Positions 45,948-56,949 of a stretch of 64,000 nt of DNA are shown here, in pieces; position 1 is the stretch's first letter; each line of letters starts with the position of its first letter. The notes under the pieces were generated by a model. The model was not told the origin of the DNA, did no database searches, and was given only the letters and a program-made list of their open reading frames with translations. Origin of the DNA: Batillaria attramentaria (lineage: Eukaryota > Mollusca > Gastropoda > Batillariidae). The stretch is taken from assembly GCA_018292915.2 (NCBI GenBank), contig JACVVK020000001.1, positions 4,358,501 to 4,422,500 on the forward strand, written 5' to 3'. The translations under genes and the position numbers were made by a program.

Positions 45948-46352
45948 TAATACTCGGTGACAAGGAAGGTGGACAGTTCTGAACAACTTTGTGGTCAACG
46001 TGGTATTTCACAGTGTGCACAGAAGCGGTGAGATCTGTCGCATTCACCAGCACAGTACATTTTCAGCCTGTTTCAGAAATTATTGCCTGCATGAGTTGTC
46101 CCCCTTGCTGCAACAAGCACGCATTTTTCGTGGCAGAGCATAAAGTTGCCACGAAAAATTTATGCATGCCGCGGTTCAGTCTGTGTATGCATGGGGGACA
46201 ACTCATGCAGGCAATAAACTCTGAAACAGGCTGAAAATGTACTGTGCTGGTGAATGCGACAGAACTCACCGCTTCTGTGCACACTGTGAAATACCGCGTT
46301 GACCACAAAGTTGTTCGGCGAAACTGTCCACTTTCCTTGTCACCGAGTATTT
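45948..46352. mobile_element. 405 bp fold-back element with nested MITE core
   Basis: Arms 45948-46115 and 46190-46352 are inverted copies (about 90%): TACTCGGTGACAAGGAA, GACAGTTCTGAACAACTTTG, AGTGTGCACAGAAGCGGTGA, CATTCACCAGCACAGTACAT, TTTTCAGCCTGTTTCAGAAA. The central loop holds the stem GCATTTTTCGTGGC and GCCACGAAAAAT seen alone at 16060-16222. No transposase frame, so it is non-autonomous. Confidence 0.88.
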
Positions 46353-47197
46353 TTTGTTTTTTCCTTCTTAGGACGGTATCACTTGTCTCGGCGCAGGTCT
46401 CGGCTAGCCGATTTCAGGTCAGTGCAGAGAGTAAGCGTAATGGTAAACCCGATGGTTTATACAGAGTTGCCGCAGTCTGTAGTGGCGGCGAGAGTTGGAA
46501 TTTGTACTGTTGCTCGTGTCCGCGTTGTGGCCGCCGTGTGAACTGGGCTGTTTGTTTCTGTAACGTGTCTGTCACAGTCCAGGAAAATGGAATGTTGCCA
46601 TGGCCAGCTTGACAGTGACAGCCTGTCCGGGTTGAATAGTGTTCAGATGGGAGTATTGGTGGAGCTTCCCCTATAGGTCCACCCTAGTAAAACTTTTCCG
46701 CTAGGACCGTCCTTGCTTTTTAAAAATTGAATAAATTTTAGCGGAAACGTTGCAGTCCATAATCTAAACCACCATAAATAACATCAAACCGACGTTGGAA
46801 AAAAGAACAAAAAAACCTGAAAGAAGACGAAAAAGACACCAGTGTTGAGAAAAAGGTGGCGCAAGATTCAACAACAACAACAACAACAACATCAGCAACA
46901 ACAACAACATCAGCAACAACAACAACAACGTATATAGAGGTAATGATGGAAGAACTTCTTACGTTGTAGGTTTAGTGAGCGCTGTTAGATGCCACTTCCC
47001 CGAGGGTTTGTGTCGAGATTCCTAAAAACACAAGTAAATAAAATCAACCTACAAACAAACATAAGACCCAGCAACAACAACAAAAAAAAAAACAAAACAA
47101 AAAAAACCCGAAACAAACAAACAAACAAAACTGTATTGAATGAAGCCCATAGACTTCCAACATTTCGACAGCCGGCGAGCGGAGTTGAAAAAAAGAC
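46353..47197. other. intergenic with (CAA)n and A/C tract
   Basis: The first 70 bp resemble the flank of the half-copy at 11045. (CAACAA)n with CATCAG at 46873-46930. A/C-rich at 47060-47130. A + frame to 46612 is Cys-rich without a known pattern. Confidence 0.45.
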
Positions 47198-47229
<32 letters not shown>

Positions 47230-47250
47230 CGCACGCACGCACGCACGCAC
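47198..47250. repeat. (CA)n and CACG array
   Basis: CA then GCAC units. Confidence 0.93.
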
Positions 47251-47771
47251 TGGCACGCACACATTAGCGCGCGCACGTACGCACGCCCGCAAGCACGACT
47301 GATCTAGACACGCGTGAAACGGTCTCCTGTCAAAATGCGTATGTTTGAAATATTGGACTCTGAAAGCGTGAAATCGTAGCGCAATAGTGTTGAATCAGGC
47401 AACGACAATGTCAGCTTTAGTTTCTCGCGAGAAAGGTAACTCTGTCCGCCCTCGTTTCACTCTCCGGTAAGCCATTGTTGCGTCCCTTCTGCCGCGAACC
47501 CTCAGAGTCGTACTGTGCGACTCACCGCGCCGTTACAACAGGCACACAACACCGGCTGAGGGAGACTGGCGACGGATTTCCCCTCTGTTCCAGCAAACAG
47601 ACTTGTTCAGTTTCTTCTACGGTTTGCTTGAATGCTGTGTATGACTCAGACTTAGATTCAGACTCAGTGTCAGATAAATTTCTTGGTTCAAGGTTTTTTT
47701 TTTTTGTTTTTTTTTTTGTTTCTCCTTGGTCTGTATCAAAATGTCTCACAAGCTGTTTCAATGTACATGCT
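47251..47771. other. intergenic, no supported gene
   Basis: Mixed sequence with a T-rich patch at 47692-47720. A minus frame over 47522-47761 contains that patch as poly-Lys and is not called. Confidence 0.45.
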
Positions 47772-47979
47772 GAGCGGTGGTCTAATAGGTAGCGGGTCGG
47801 ATTTAGCCGCTGCGCTACTCACCGGCCGGCACCAACGTCATGGTGATGAAGCGTGGGTTCGAGCCCAGGTTGAGCTTGGAATATGTGACACCGGTTTTTC
47901 CTGGCTCATCGGATTCGGGGGTTTCTCTCCGGGTTATTTGGCTTTCCTCCCCCAGCAAAACTGTAAAAAAAAAAAAATA

Positions 47980-48019
<40 letters not shown>

Positions 48020-48146
48020 ATAGTTATATATTTTTTTTTTACAGTTTATATATAGGATAGTTTTGGATGGCGCTGCACCGCGGGGCCGCGCTTCCCCCTG
48101 GGGCAGCAGCCCGAATTTCCCGAAAAGGATAATAAAGTAGTAGTTT
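47772..48146 (+). mobile_element. SINE family C (single copy in window)
   Basis: tRNA-like head GGTGGTCTAATAGGTAGCGG with box B GCGTGGGTTCGAGCCCAGG, a body with GATTCGGGGGTTTCTCTCCG, an A13 run and (AT)n of about 35 bp, then TTCCCGAAAAGGATAATAAAG as 3' end. The GGATAATAAAG end matches LINE tails at 5946 and 17589, as if one LINE machinery served both. The (AT)n segment may be a later expansion. Confidence 0.7.
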
Positions 48147-48221
48147 AAAAAAGGAAATGATATACACAAAAGGTTACATTATTTTGTTTAGCTGCAGCTC
48201 AGTGAAGACATTTCACATTCA

Positions 48222-48273
48222 GAGAGAGAGAGAGACGAAATGGACCTTTATTTTTCAACGGTGGAAGTTTTTG

Positions 48274-48314
<41 letters not shown>
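48222..48314 (-). repeat. two (GA)n arrays around a retroelement end
   Basis: (GA)n 48222-48235, then CTTTATTTTTCAACGGTGG, then (GA)n 48278-48314. On the minus strand CCGTTGAAAAATAAAG leads into (CT)n, as at 25003. Confidence 0.7.
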
Positions 48315-48320
<6 letters not shown>

Positions 48321-48378
48321 ATTAAATTATCAGTGTGACAGATTTACGTAGAGGGCAATAGGTGAAAGTTGTATTTAC

Positions 48379-48490
48379 CGCAACAGGAAATTCCAGGATG
48401 TTTTGTGCGGCTGTAAATTCGAGTCATGATTGCAATGACGAGAAGAGCACTTGTCGTCAGATCTTTCGAATCGAAGTAGCTCTCCGCCAT
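48379..48490 (-). CDS. candidate first coding exon, unknown small membrane protein
   Basis: On the minus strand GACAAAATGGCGGAGAGC is a strong start context (A at -3, G at +4) and resembles the AAAATGGCG motif of many housekeeping first exons. The 112 bp give 37 codons plus one base and end TGTTGCG then GTAAAT, an acceptable donor. Residues MAESYFDSKDLTTSALLVIA and IMTRIYSRTKHPGISCC include a short hydrophobic stretch (residues 13-22). Later exons would lie below 48.3 kb, beyond the GA arrays and SINE C, and were not found. Function unknown. Confidence 0.45.
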
Positions 48491-49025
48491 TTTGTCTAGC
48501 TCCCCTCGTCCCGGCCGTCTTGTCAAGAAATGACCCTCAAGGCCCTAGCTAATAAACTCCTTATCCAACTTGTAGTTACCCAAAGCTGTTTGCTCGTGGT
48601 CGGGGGGGGGGGGGGGGGGGGAGCCCAGACGTGTAAGCTGTCACATGCAGGGCGACAGCGCCGGTCTTGTGATGGAGCCTCTTCGATCCACTATGAGATT
48701 GCATTTGCACTGGGGGAGAGGGGGGGGGGGAGGTACTCCAAAAGTGTTGAGACTGGAGCCTGTTCGATCCACACTAATTCTGAGATCACATGCATTTGCA
48801 AGGGACACTCAGAAAATTCGAGACTTACTTCCATTTCTTTTTATTCTGTCAGCTTGAATTTACCCCCCCCCCCCTCCAAGAGTAATTTTGGACGGCTATA
48901 ATGGGCATAAAATTATTATGAAGGGGGGGGGGGAGGACAACTACTGTAACTGAATAGTCCAGCTGAAGACTATTCAATTCAGACAGGCCGACAGGTAGGA
49001 AGCGGTGTTTAACTGTGGTTTGAAA
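48491..49025. other. possible promoter side, with G/C homopolymers
   Basis: Upstream of the candidate start on the minus strand. G20 (48601-48620), G12 (48720-48731), C11 (48865-48875) and G10 (48926-48935) fall in 340 bp. CTGCGATCCACT-like segments recur (48690, 48765): TTCGATCCACTATGAGATTG and TTCGATCCACACTAATTCTG, a short tandem duplication. Confidence 0.45.
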
Positions 49026-49163
49026 GTGGGTGGGTGTTTGGGAGTTTAACGTCCTTTTCCACCAAGTATGGGTGATATCAAAGGGCAACGGAAAAAAAAG
49101 GCCAGCACAAATATTTGGCTCCAGACGGGATTCGAACACACGACCCGAGCATTGAAAGCCGGA
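49026..49163 (-). mobile_element. SINE family A lacking the head
   Basis: Reverse element from the GTGGGTGGGT tail to box B; the match ends at GAGCATTGAAAGCC, so box A and the 5' end are missing. Confidence 0.87.
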
Positions 49164-49253
49164 TGACTGTGGTGGACAAGTGACACAAATTAACCAAAAT
49201 CAGACAGGAACACTAGAAATAATACAATTTTCAACTTCTCTGTCAGTGTCATG

Positions 49254-49418
49254 GAGGAGCCGGCTGGGATACCCGAATGATAGAGCGTTGGACTGGCAAT
49301 GTTTGGGGTTTTAGGTTCGAATCCCGGGTGGGAGCCAAACATCTGTGTTGGCCCACTTTTTATATCACCCTTACGTCGTGGAAATGGACGTTAAACCTTA
49401 AAACATCCAACCAATCAA
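49254..49418 (+). mobile_element. SINE family A variant with ATCAACC tail
   Basis: Head GAGCCGGCTGGGATACCCGA with box B TTTTAGGTTCGAATCCCGG. The tail ends CATCCAACCAATCAA instead of CACCCACCC. Flanks CTGTCAGTGTCATG (49240-49253) and CTGTCAGTGCCGTG (49419-49432) are a 14 bp target duplication with two mismatches, so it is an older insertion. Confidence 0.88.
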
Positions 49419-49540
49419 CTGTCAGTGCCGTGACACTTTGAAAGACGTAGCTATTTCGGCTGGCGCGAGTGTGTGAGGACGGGAGCTCACTCTGCGAAAT
49501 ACTCTCCATGTCTCGCGCAGTGCTCTTTCCTTGCTACGCT

Positions 49541-49546
49541 CTCTCC

Positions 49547-49628
<82 letters not shown>
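49541..49628. repeat. (CT)n-(GT)n
   Basis: About 26 bp of CT followed by about 62 bp of pure GT. Confidence 0.95.
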
Positions 49629-49630
<2 letters not shown>

Positions 49631-50508
49631 GTCGGTGGGTACGTGCGTGTGTGATTAACATACAGAATCCATCGACTCACGGATATAGCACGTGACATCT
49701 TCACTACCTTCGTGACGCAAAAGTCTCTGTGGAATAAGAATCCGTGTCTGCAGAACAACCAGAAAGAGAGAGAAAAGGACGCAAAATATTGAAGTGAGGT
49801 GTTAATTCAACACGATTCGTGACAGTCCATTTCCTTGACAGAGATAAACCATCAGAAGTGATTTCATTTCATAAGTGCTGTGTCAGGGATGCTGGCTGCT
49901 GGCCGGATTGTGAGCTAAAGCTATATTATAACAAAAGCTGTCATCATTTAAGGGTTTAGGAAAACAGAAACAAGTTTTTGAAAACAAATAAATCAGAATT
50001 TCCCCAAAACGGTGGTTTTCAGATAGCTTTGAGGAAGGTACAAACTAGAATCCCTGCAGACATGAATACGATGAACCTCATGGTACGCCTTGGCCCCACC
50101 TGGGCTGACCATGATATTTAGGGTTTCCAGAACTGACCATGGGGTTGCCCTCCAGCACAAAGACCATAAACGTGTATGGCCCCACTCATTTCTTTTTCTT
50201 TCACAATGGGTATAGGCATAAAAAAACACCTAAAATGACGTAATTTGCCATTACTCGACAACAGCTCCATTTACGGCAGTTGTGATTCGTAAACCATCCG
50301 ATTTCAAGTGTTTACAAGTACGCTAGTTGTTCGGAATGAGGTGCCTCTATCGTGTTCTACAAATTAACACGAATGTTAATCATTGATTTCAGCGATTGTT
50401 TTCAACGTTTACGACACCTAGACGAACGAACTGCATGCGTCCTGAGCAGAGGTCGTATTTTGCAATATTTCCTACACGCATAAAGGCAACATACTGGAAA
50501 CCCTCCCC
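49629..50508. other. intergenic, no gene seen
   Basis: Mixed unique-looking sequence; short frames only. Confidence 0.5.
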
Positions 50509-50600
50509 TTGTGCTGGCCTTTTTCTCGTTGCCCCGTCCTTGATCACCCTTACGTGGTGGAAAAGGACGTTAAACTCCCAAACACCCACCCCACCCACTC
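50509..50600 (+). mobile_element. SINE family A, 5'-truncated
   Basis: From TTGTGCTGGCCTTTTTCTCG to the CACCCACCCC tail. Truncation point is close to that of the copy at 8917. Confidence 0.88.
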
Positions 50601-52146
50601 GTCTTGGCATGTTGAAAGAGCTTTACGAGATAACCATTCCTGTATACGAGTACTGGCCGACCTCATGAACAAATATCTCTATATGTTACGACCTTGCAAT
50701 AAAACATGTAACGCGCAGCGTGGATCTCACTCGTATCACGTTGTGTCATTCATATGACGTGTGTACGTTTTTGCGTCAACATGTGACGTAAGCGAGACAT
50801 CACAAGGGAGAGGAAAGACAGGTAGAAGTAAAACATTAGAAACAATGTGATCATCAGATCTCTGACAACTGTACAAGTTTGTTAACGTGGACTGTTGATC
50901 GCAGTGAAGAATTTTGCCCTGTGGCATTTTGCTAAAAAGCCGTCAGAACTGTTGTCGTTTTACTGAGAACATGGTTGCACTAGTGAAAACATAACAGCAG
51001 CATCCCGCTGACTCACAATATTAGATCCTTAAAACATCAGTACAGTCGGCACTCTGAAACACGACCAGCATGTAGGGATTCACTGTTGGTGTTTCTGCGA
51101 GTCTCGACTTTCCGTCTGCAACGGATGTTCAACCCTGTAAGTAATGGCGTTTCACAGGAGTCGAGGACGAATCAAGGAAACACGCACGCCTCACGTTACG
51201 CGAGGGACAACATATTTTATGAGCGAGAGCTTTACAAGGTAACCAAACGATCACTGGCCGACCTCATGAAAAATCTCTCTCTCTCTCTCTCTCTCTACTT
51301 CTTCTTCTTCTGCTTAGTATTATTTAGGGGGGCAGGGGCAGAGGGAGAGGGAGGTGGGCGTAAGGGGGGGGGGGGGTGACGTGCGTGGCTAGGACAATCT
51401 TGGAGCATGGGTCAAAGTGGTGTTGTGCTTTTCGATGCCTCGTACACAACAGCGCGTCCACTCCGACAACTTCGTCTATACCCCGGTTCCCCGTTATCAC
51501 GCAGAATCACCTCTTGCCCGTATTCTTGCGCTAGGTAACCTCATTTCGCCTAGATGCCATTCTTAATAACTCTACGGCAAATTGCCCGGTAATCTAAATA
51601 CTCGGGCATAATGTGACCGGCAGACAGTAAGGTCAGTCTTTCATGTGGTGCTGTTGATACGAGCGTAGGTCTACCACATTTACATAATTCTGGACAACCA
51701 AAATTTACGAGCAAGTTGTTAATACACCTTCACTGTTATTACCGGATAGGTGAATTGGTACTCTTGTCTTTTAACTCAAGAGAGCATCATAAAATAAAAA
51801 AAAACATAACGCCCTCGATTGATATTTCGGCAAACAAGTTACTTTCATCAGGGCCCGAGGTTAATTAAACCCTCGGCTACGGGTCTAGACTAGGACAAAA
51901 GAAACTTAAAAACAAAATTAAATAAAAAAGGAAGCAAAGAAAGAAAGACAAAAATCCTTCTATAACGGCATAGGTACCTTGCTGGAATGGACCCGCTTCC
52001 TGATTTAAAACAAAAAGCAACATAAATTTAACCCTAGAGCTGGTTTAGTTCGAGGTTAGACTCTAACCCGGAGCTAAACTCCCTAACCCCGACTTTTACA
52101 TGCGGGCCCTGAACGTCAAAAAGTTGTACTTTTAACTTGGTTCCTA
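50601..52146. other. intergenic, 1.5 kb, no supported gene
   Basis: AGCTTTACGAGATAACCATT (50621) and AGCTTTACAAGGTAACCAAA (51229), each soon followed by TGGCCGACCTCATGAA, form a short dispersed repeat. (CT)n at 51272-51296 and G12 at 51364-51375. A retroelement end-like ATAACGGCATAGGTACCTTGC lies near 51963. No gene. Confidence 0.45.
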
Positions 52147-52159
52147 GCAAGTAAGTTTT

Positions 52160-52661
52160 TTTTTTTTTTTTTTTGCTGCCACAACTCTTTGCCGGCTCCA
52201 GTGGTGTTCCTCCCTGGTAATGGGTGGAATCCACGGAGGGCTCGGAAGTTGCAATTTTTTTTTTATTATTATGCATGATGATGGAGATGAGGATGATGGT
52301 AAGATGATGCTATGGAGGTCCGTGTGGTTTGGGACTGCGGGACAGGGCCGCATTCCACGCTTCCTGTCATAAATATCCCGGCATTAACCAGGCCCGGGAA
52401 GTACGGCATCTGCGGTGCCGGCCGTGTTATCATCCACATCATAAGACGTGTCATACCAAGGGAAGCACCCCCAAAGTTGCACCCGTGAAGTGGGTGAAGC
52501 TCGGCTGTGTGGCAACAGCCTCCCCATTGGGCCCATAGCACACCCGCTCTGGGTAGGAGCCGACCTAGGTAGGAAAAATCCCGCTTGCCTCGGCCGGGAC
52601 TCGAACCCGGGTCTCCCGGTCCAAGTCCGAAGTGCTAACCACTACACTACGGGGGCCGGTT
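52160..52661 (-). mobile_element. SINE family D, long form, full length, 13 bp TSD
   Basis: Reverse element: T20 (poly-A tail) at left, tRNA-like head at right with box B GGCCGGGACTCGAACCCGGG (minus GGGTTCGAGTCCCGGCC) and box A GTAGTGGTTAGCAC. GCAAGTAAGTTTT flanks it at 52147-52159 and 52662-52674. It contains about 120 bp (52400-52520) that is absent from the copy at 52731. Confidence 0.93.
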
Positions 52662-52730
52662 GCAAGTAAGTTTTGGGTTGTGCGCCAGTGGCCTCAATAA
52701 TGATTAAAAAAAAATCATAATTAATTTGGA

Positions 52731-53090
52731 GACCGGCCCCCGTAGTGTAGTGGTTAGCACTTCGGACCATGGACCGGGAGACCCGGGTTCGAATCCCAGC
52801 CGAGGCAAGCGGGATTTTTCCTACCTAGGTCGGCTCCTACCCAGAGCGGGTGTGCTATGGGCCCAATGGGCCCACAGGAAGCGTGGAATGCGGCCCTGTC
52901 CCGCAGTCCCAAACCACATGGACCTCCATAGCATCATCTTACTATCATCCTCATCTCCATCATCATGCAAAATAAAAATTGTCCCAGCTTCCGAGTCCTC
53001 CGTGGGTTCCACCCATGACCTGGGAGGAACACCACTGGAGCTGGCAAAGAGTTGGGGCAGCAAAAAAAAAAAAATAAAAAAAAAAAAAAA
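52731..53090 (+). mobile_element. SINE family D, short form, full length, 12 bp TSD
   Basis: Head CCCCCGTAGTGTAGTGGTTA with box B CCCGGGTTCGAATCCCAGC, then body and poly-A tail. AATTAATTTGGA flanks it at 52719-52730 and 53091-53102. It lies head to head with the long copy, 70 bp apart. Confidence 0.93.
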
Positions 53091-53102
53091 AATTAATTTG
53101 GA

Positions 53103-53828
53103 TGGATTTAAATTTGGCTTAGTTGGAGTGTTGCACTTTGATTATACTCACGTTTACAGCATTAAGAACTGTCAAGGAACCGTTAATTTCGCCTGATTTT
53201 TGCATTCAGGGTCAAAAGCGAAAAAGAAACACAAACGAGGGATACTCGTTCGTTCTACGAAATGTGTTAATCATCAAAACAAAGCAAAGCAAAGCAAAAC
53301 AAAACAAAACAAGGAGGTCAAAGACAACAGAAAAGACAAATAATAGAAAAAAACAAATAAACGCGACGAAAATCATGCTACGTTTCCGTGTTTTTTTGTT
53401 TCTTTGTTTTTTTAATGCGAAATAAAGAGTATATATGCGTAATCTCGCCTTGCGAAACTTTTACGAGGAAAAACAAATCCCCCCTCCCCTCCTCCCCCCC
53501 CCCCCTCCCGTGAGTTGAAGGTCTCCTTCGGGACTCACGTTACAGTTCGATTTTTTTTGGGGGGGGGTAAATATCTAACATTGTTTTCTCACATTAATCT
53601 TTTCTGTCACGGAGCTTCCTTGTTCTGCCTGCTTGCAGACTCTGTCTTGCCTGGCTAGTGGCTGATTTTTGAGACATCGAGTCGTTTCAGCGACCTTATC
53701 TCGGCTCGGATTGTCCGCAGCGCTGTGTCGTTTCAGTGGTATTGCATTACTGCCTGGCATATGTATCACAATCATGTGGTTCTCATCATATCAGTAGCAC
53801 CCCCTCCCCTCCGTCCCCCGTCCCCCGC

Positions 53829-53830
<2 letters not shown>
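53103..53830. other. intergenic with C-rich and G-rich runs
   Basis: A/C-rich with CAAAG units at 53275-53360, C10-type runs near 53480-53505, G9 near 53561. No gene. Confidence 0.5.
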
Positions 53831-53919
<89 letters not shown>

Positions 53920-53959
53920 CCTAACCCGACACCCCATTACACCCCCCTCCCTCCGCGCG

Positions 53960-54047
<88 letters not shown>
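53831..54047. repeat. double (CA)n array, 217 bp
   Basis: About 86 bp of CA, a 40 bp C-rich and CG-rich spacer, then about 88 bp of CA. This is the longest CA complex in the window. Confidence 0.96.
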
Positions 54048-54048
<1 letters not shown>

Positions 54049-54194
54049 CTCTTATTACCTTCATAGATAAAGTGTAAGTTTTTTTTATTGCGCAACTTTT
54101 CCATTGCTTATGATGTAGTTTCATCGAGTTGTCGTTTTCGTAGTTGTCTCGTGAAATTTCGGTATATCTCGCCTCAGATCGTATTCTATTAATT

Positions 54195-54303
54195 TTGTCT
54201 GTCTGTCTGTTTCTTTCTGTCTCCAGCTGTCTGTTTATGTCTGTCTGTCCGTCCGTCCGTCCGTCCGTATGTCTGTCTGTCTCTGTGCGTGCGTGCGTGT
54301 GTG

Positions 54304-54370
<67 letters not shown>
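54195..54370. repeat. (TGTC)n-(CGTC)n-(GT)n
   Basis: CTGT units, then five CGTC units (54247-54266), then TCTG, GTGC and about 60 bp of GT. Confidence 0.95.
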
Positions 54371-54372
<2 letters not shown>

Positions 54373-54754
54373 CTGAAAAGTTCAATTTCAGTTTTAAGTT
54401 TGATTGTACTTCATGACTCCCTGTGGTCGTTTGAAGGGACGAAACTCCACAAAAAAACCCCACAGCAACCGAAATCAAATTTCAAAAAGAAAAGAAAAGA
54501 AAAAAAAAAAAACTCAAAAAGCAATTGGTGGCTGATTTGGACTGTCAATACTCGTGTCCTTGAGGTCAATTCCCCCGTGTGAGCCAGACGAAATGAATTC
54601 TGTTGCCCCGTCTTGGATATCACTATGTCAGAGAGAAACTGAAATTGAAAAAAAAAAAAAATTCAAAATGGAAGAAAGTATATATTTGTATTGCCACCTT
54701 CGTACAACCCGTCTTTATCAAAAACAAACAACAATGTTCACAGAGAAGGGGAAA
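54371..54754. other. intergenic with a SINE A scrap
   Basis: TGTTGCCCCGTCTTGGATATCA at 54600-54621 is a short piece of the family A body. A-rich runs at 54480-54515 and 54645-54665. Confidence 0.5.
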
Positions 54755-54773
54755 TGGGGGGGGGGGGAGAGAG

Positions 54774-54810
<37 letters not shown>

Positions 54811-54900
54811 ATGAATGAATGAATGAATGAATAAACTTTATTTTACAAGGATATAAGTGTTAAGTACAAGTGCTTATCTTACAACTTGCCCCTGCTACAG
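54755..54900 (-). mobile_element. retroelement 3' tail with (GA)n and (AATG)n
   Basis: G10, (GA)n, six AATG units and ATAAACTTTATTTTACAAGG. On the minus strand CCTTGTAAAATAAAGTTTAT leads into (CATT)n and (CT)n. Same family end as at 25003 and 48222. Confidence 0.6.
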
Positions 54901-55018
54901 AACAGAAAAAAAAAACCAAGAAGTACTATATGATCCAAACTATAAAAATGAAAGAAAACCAATCAAAACAAGTATAAAGAAAGAAGAGAGAAACACAAAC
55001 AAGCAAGCAAAACAAAAA

Positions 55019-55021
<3 letters not shown>

Positions 55022-55081
<60 letters not shown>
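55022..55081. repeat. (GA)n microsatellite
   Basis: About 60 bp of pure GA. Confidence 0.95.
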
Positions 55082-55085
<4 letters not shown>

Positions 55086-55198
55086 TTGCACTGCCTGGAG
55101 ATGAGAATCTCAGTTTACCTATTGATTTCAACGTCAAGCATCAGGAAAGATCTGCTCTTCATCAATCACGACCCTCCAGTTTCTCTCGCGCAGGAGTC

Positions 55199-55358
55199 CC
55201 GCGTCAGCACCACGTGACTGTAATGTATTCATGTCCAGTGTGTTAGTGTGTGTGACTCACGTGAGCGTGCGTGGTGGGTTTAACTTTCGGCGTTTTGAGC
55301 CAAATATGTATGATAAAGCGCCTATGTTAATACGATTATTATTATTATTATTATTATT
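55199..55358 (+). mobile_element. SINE family B, 5'-truncated
   Basis: From CAGCACCACGTGACTGTAAT to the hairpin tail GATAAAGCGCCTATGTTAAT and (ATT)n. It abuts a family A element directly. Confidence 0.87.
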
Positions 55359-55360
55359 AA

Positions 55361-55456
55361 AAAAGGCCAGCACAAGTATTTGGCCCTAGCCGGGATTCGA
55401 ACTCGCGACCCGAGCACTGAAGGTCCAACGCTCTACCATTCAACTATACCGGCTGG
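55361..55456 (-). mobile_element. SINE family A, tail missing
   Basis: Reverse head and first body part (GGCCAGCACAAGTATTTGGC to CAACTATACCGGCTGGG). The 3' tail is absent exactly where the family B (ATT)n tail begins, so the family B element probably inserted here or recombination joined the two. Confidence 0.85.
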
Positions 55457-55881
55457 GCACGTCACACAGGCTGTTGTAGTTATCAGGGGAGTTACCTATA
55501 GCGTGTACGAGGACAGATTGTGCCTGGCGCTTCCCCTGAGCTGAAGAATGCTGACACTTCCAGAATGAACTATCTCTAGATGCAGGAGACGTCACTGGGA
55601 CATAGAAGTTTTATGCGATTGCGCGTCCTTTCTCAAACGTCATCTGACAACAACAACAACAACAACAACAAATGGCCTATGTGCCATGCAGTGGATATAG
55701 GTGATGTCTGTTGTCTTAACCCTTTCTGCGCTAAAGCTACCATCATACGTCTGGCACCCTCTGTCTGAAGCCCCTTGATGACATTGCATCATAGTTATGA
55801 TTTATATTTAGGGGAAGTGTTGCTTAGATGTTGTACTTTACGTTGACATCACCTTCAGTGGGTTGCCAAATACACCTGGCA
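55457..55881. other. intergenic with (CAA)n
   Basis: (CAA)n at 55649-55671. No gene seen. Confidence 0.5.
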
Positions 55882-55895
55882 GCAGATATAATGGA

Positions 55896-56069
55896 GGGTG
55901 GGTGGGTGTTTAGGTGTTATAACGTCCTTTTCCACCACGTATGGGCGATATCAAAGACGGGGCAACGAGAAAAAAGGCCAGCACAAATATTTGGCCCCGG
56001 CCGGGATTCGAACTCACGGCCCGAGCATTGAAAGTCCAACGCTCTACCATTCGGCTATCCCGGCTCCCC
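55896..56069 (-). mobile_element. SINE family A, full length, 14 bp TSD
   Basis: GCAGATATAATGGA (55882-55895) and GCAGATATGATGGA (56070-56083) differ at one base. Complete reverse element. Confidence 0.94.
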
Positions 56070-56083
56070 GCAGATATGATGGA

Positions 56084-56869
56084 AATGGAGGTAAAATGTA
56101 AACAACCTGTTATGACTGTAGCCGTAGCTCGGGTAGAATGAGTTAATGATAGTTGGTTTAATTTATCTGGGAATGGAGTGAGTGAGTTATTTATTTATTT
56201 TCGGCTTAACGCCGCGCAAGCTATCTGGGAGTGGAAAGCATACTTATTAATTTATAATAAATTAATTAATATAATTATAATATAATTTATTCACAGCAAT
56301 ATGGCATTTAGGTCCTTTTTTCCAGACGACAGTAGGTCAGATTGTTTCAGAATAATAAAGCCCGCCAGAATTTTTCCACCAGTTTCTTTTCTAAGCGTCC
56401 ATGTTTGGTCGCTCTGGCTTCCCCCGAAGAGTCCGACTTCCTCCAGACTGATCAGCACTGCGTGACTGCGCCCGATGTCCAGCAAGTTTGCCCCGTTGCC
56501 GGCTGAAGTTGATATCCCGGAACAACTGCGGACAGAGTGACCACTTTCTCTCTGACTGGACACTGGCCTGGCTGCGGCCCTGTCCTGTCTGTCCGCTGTC
56601 TGTCCTAGCTGTCTGTCCTGACACCGGGTCTTATTCAGGTTGGATCACGCATCCCTATCTGGCAGGACCTCTATTTTGCGTATTGATTTTTTTAGGGGAG
56701 GAAACCGGGGGTGCCCATCAATCATGAGTGTACTTCCCCTGAATGCCTGATCGCCACCAGACGGTGCTGACGCGAGTGAGGAAACAGCCCAGGGAGATAA
56801 TTCAGCGAGAAGGGAGATAACTTAAGATGGAGGCGTGCAGGATCAGGCAAAAAGGGCGCGGGGGTGGGA

Positions 56870-56870
<1 letters not shown>
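56084..56870. other. intergenic, no supported gene
   Basis: AT-rich TTAATTTATAATAAATTAAT palindromic patch at 56245-56290. Open frames on both strands at 56291-56727 include TGTCTGTCC repeats and have no motif. Confidence 0.45.
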
Positions 56871-56949
<79 letters not shown>

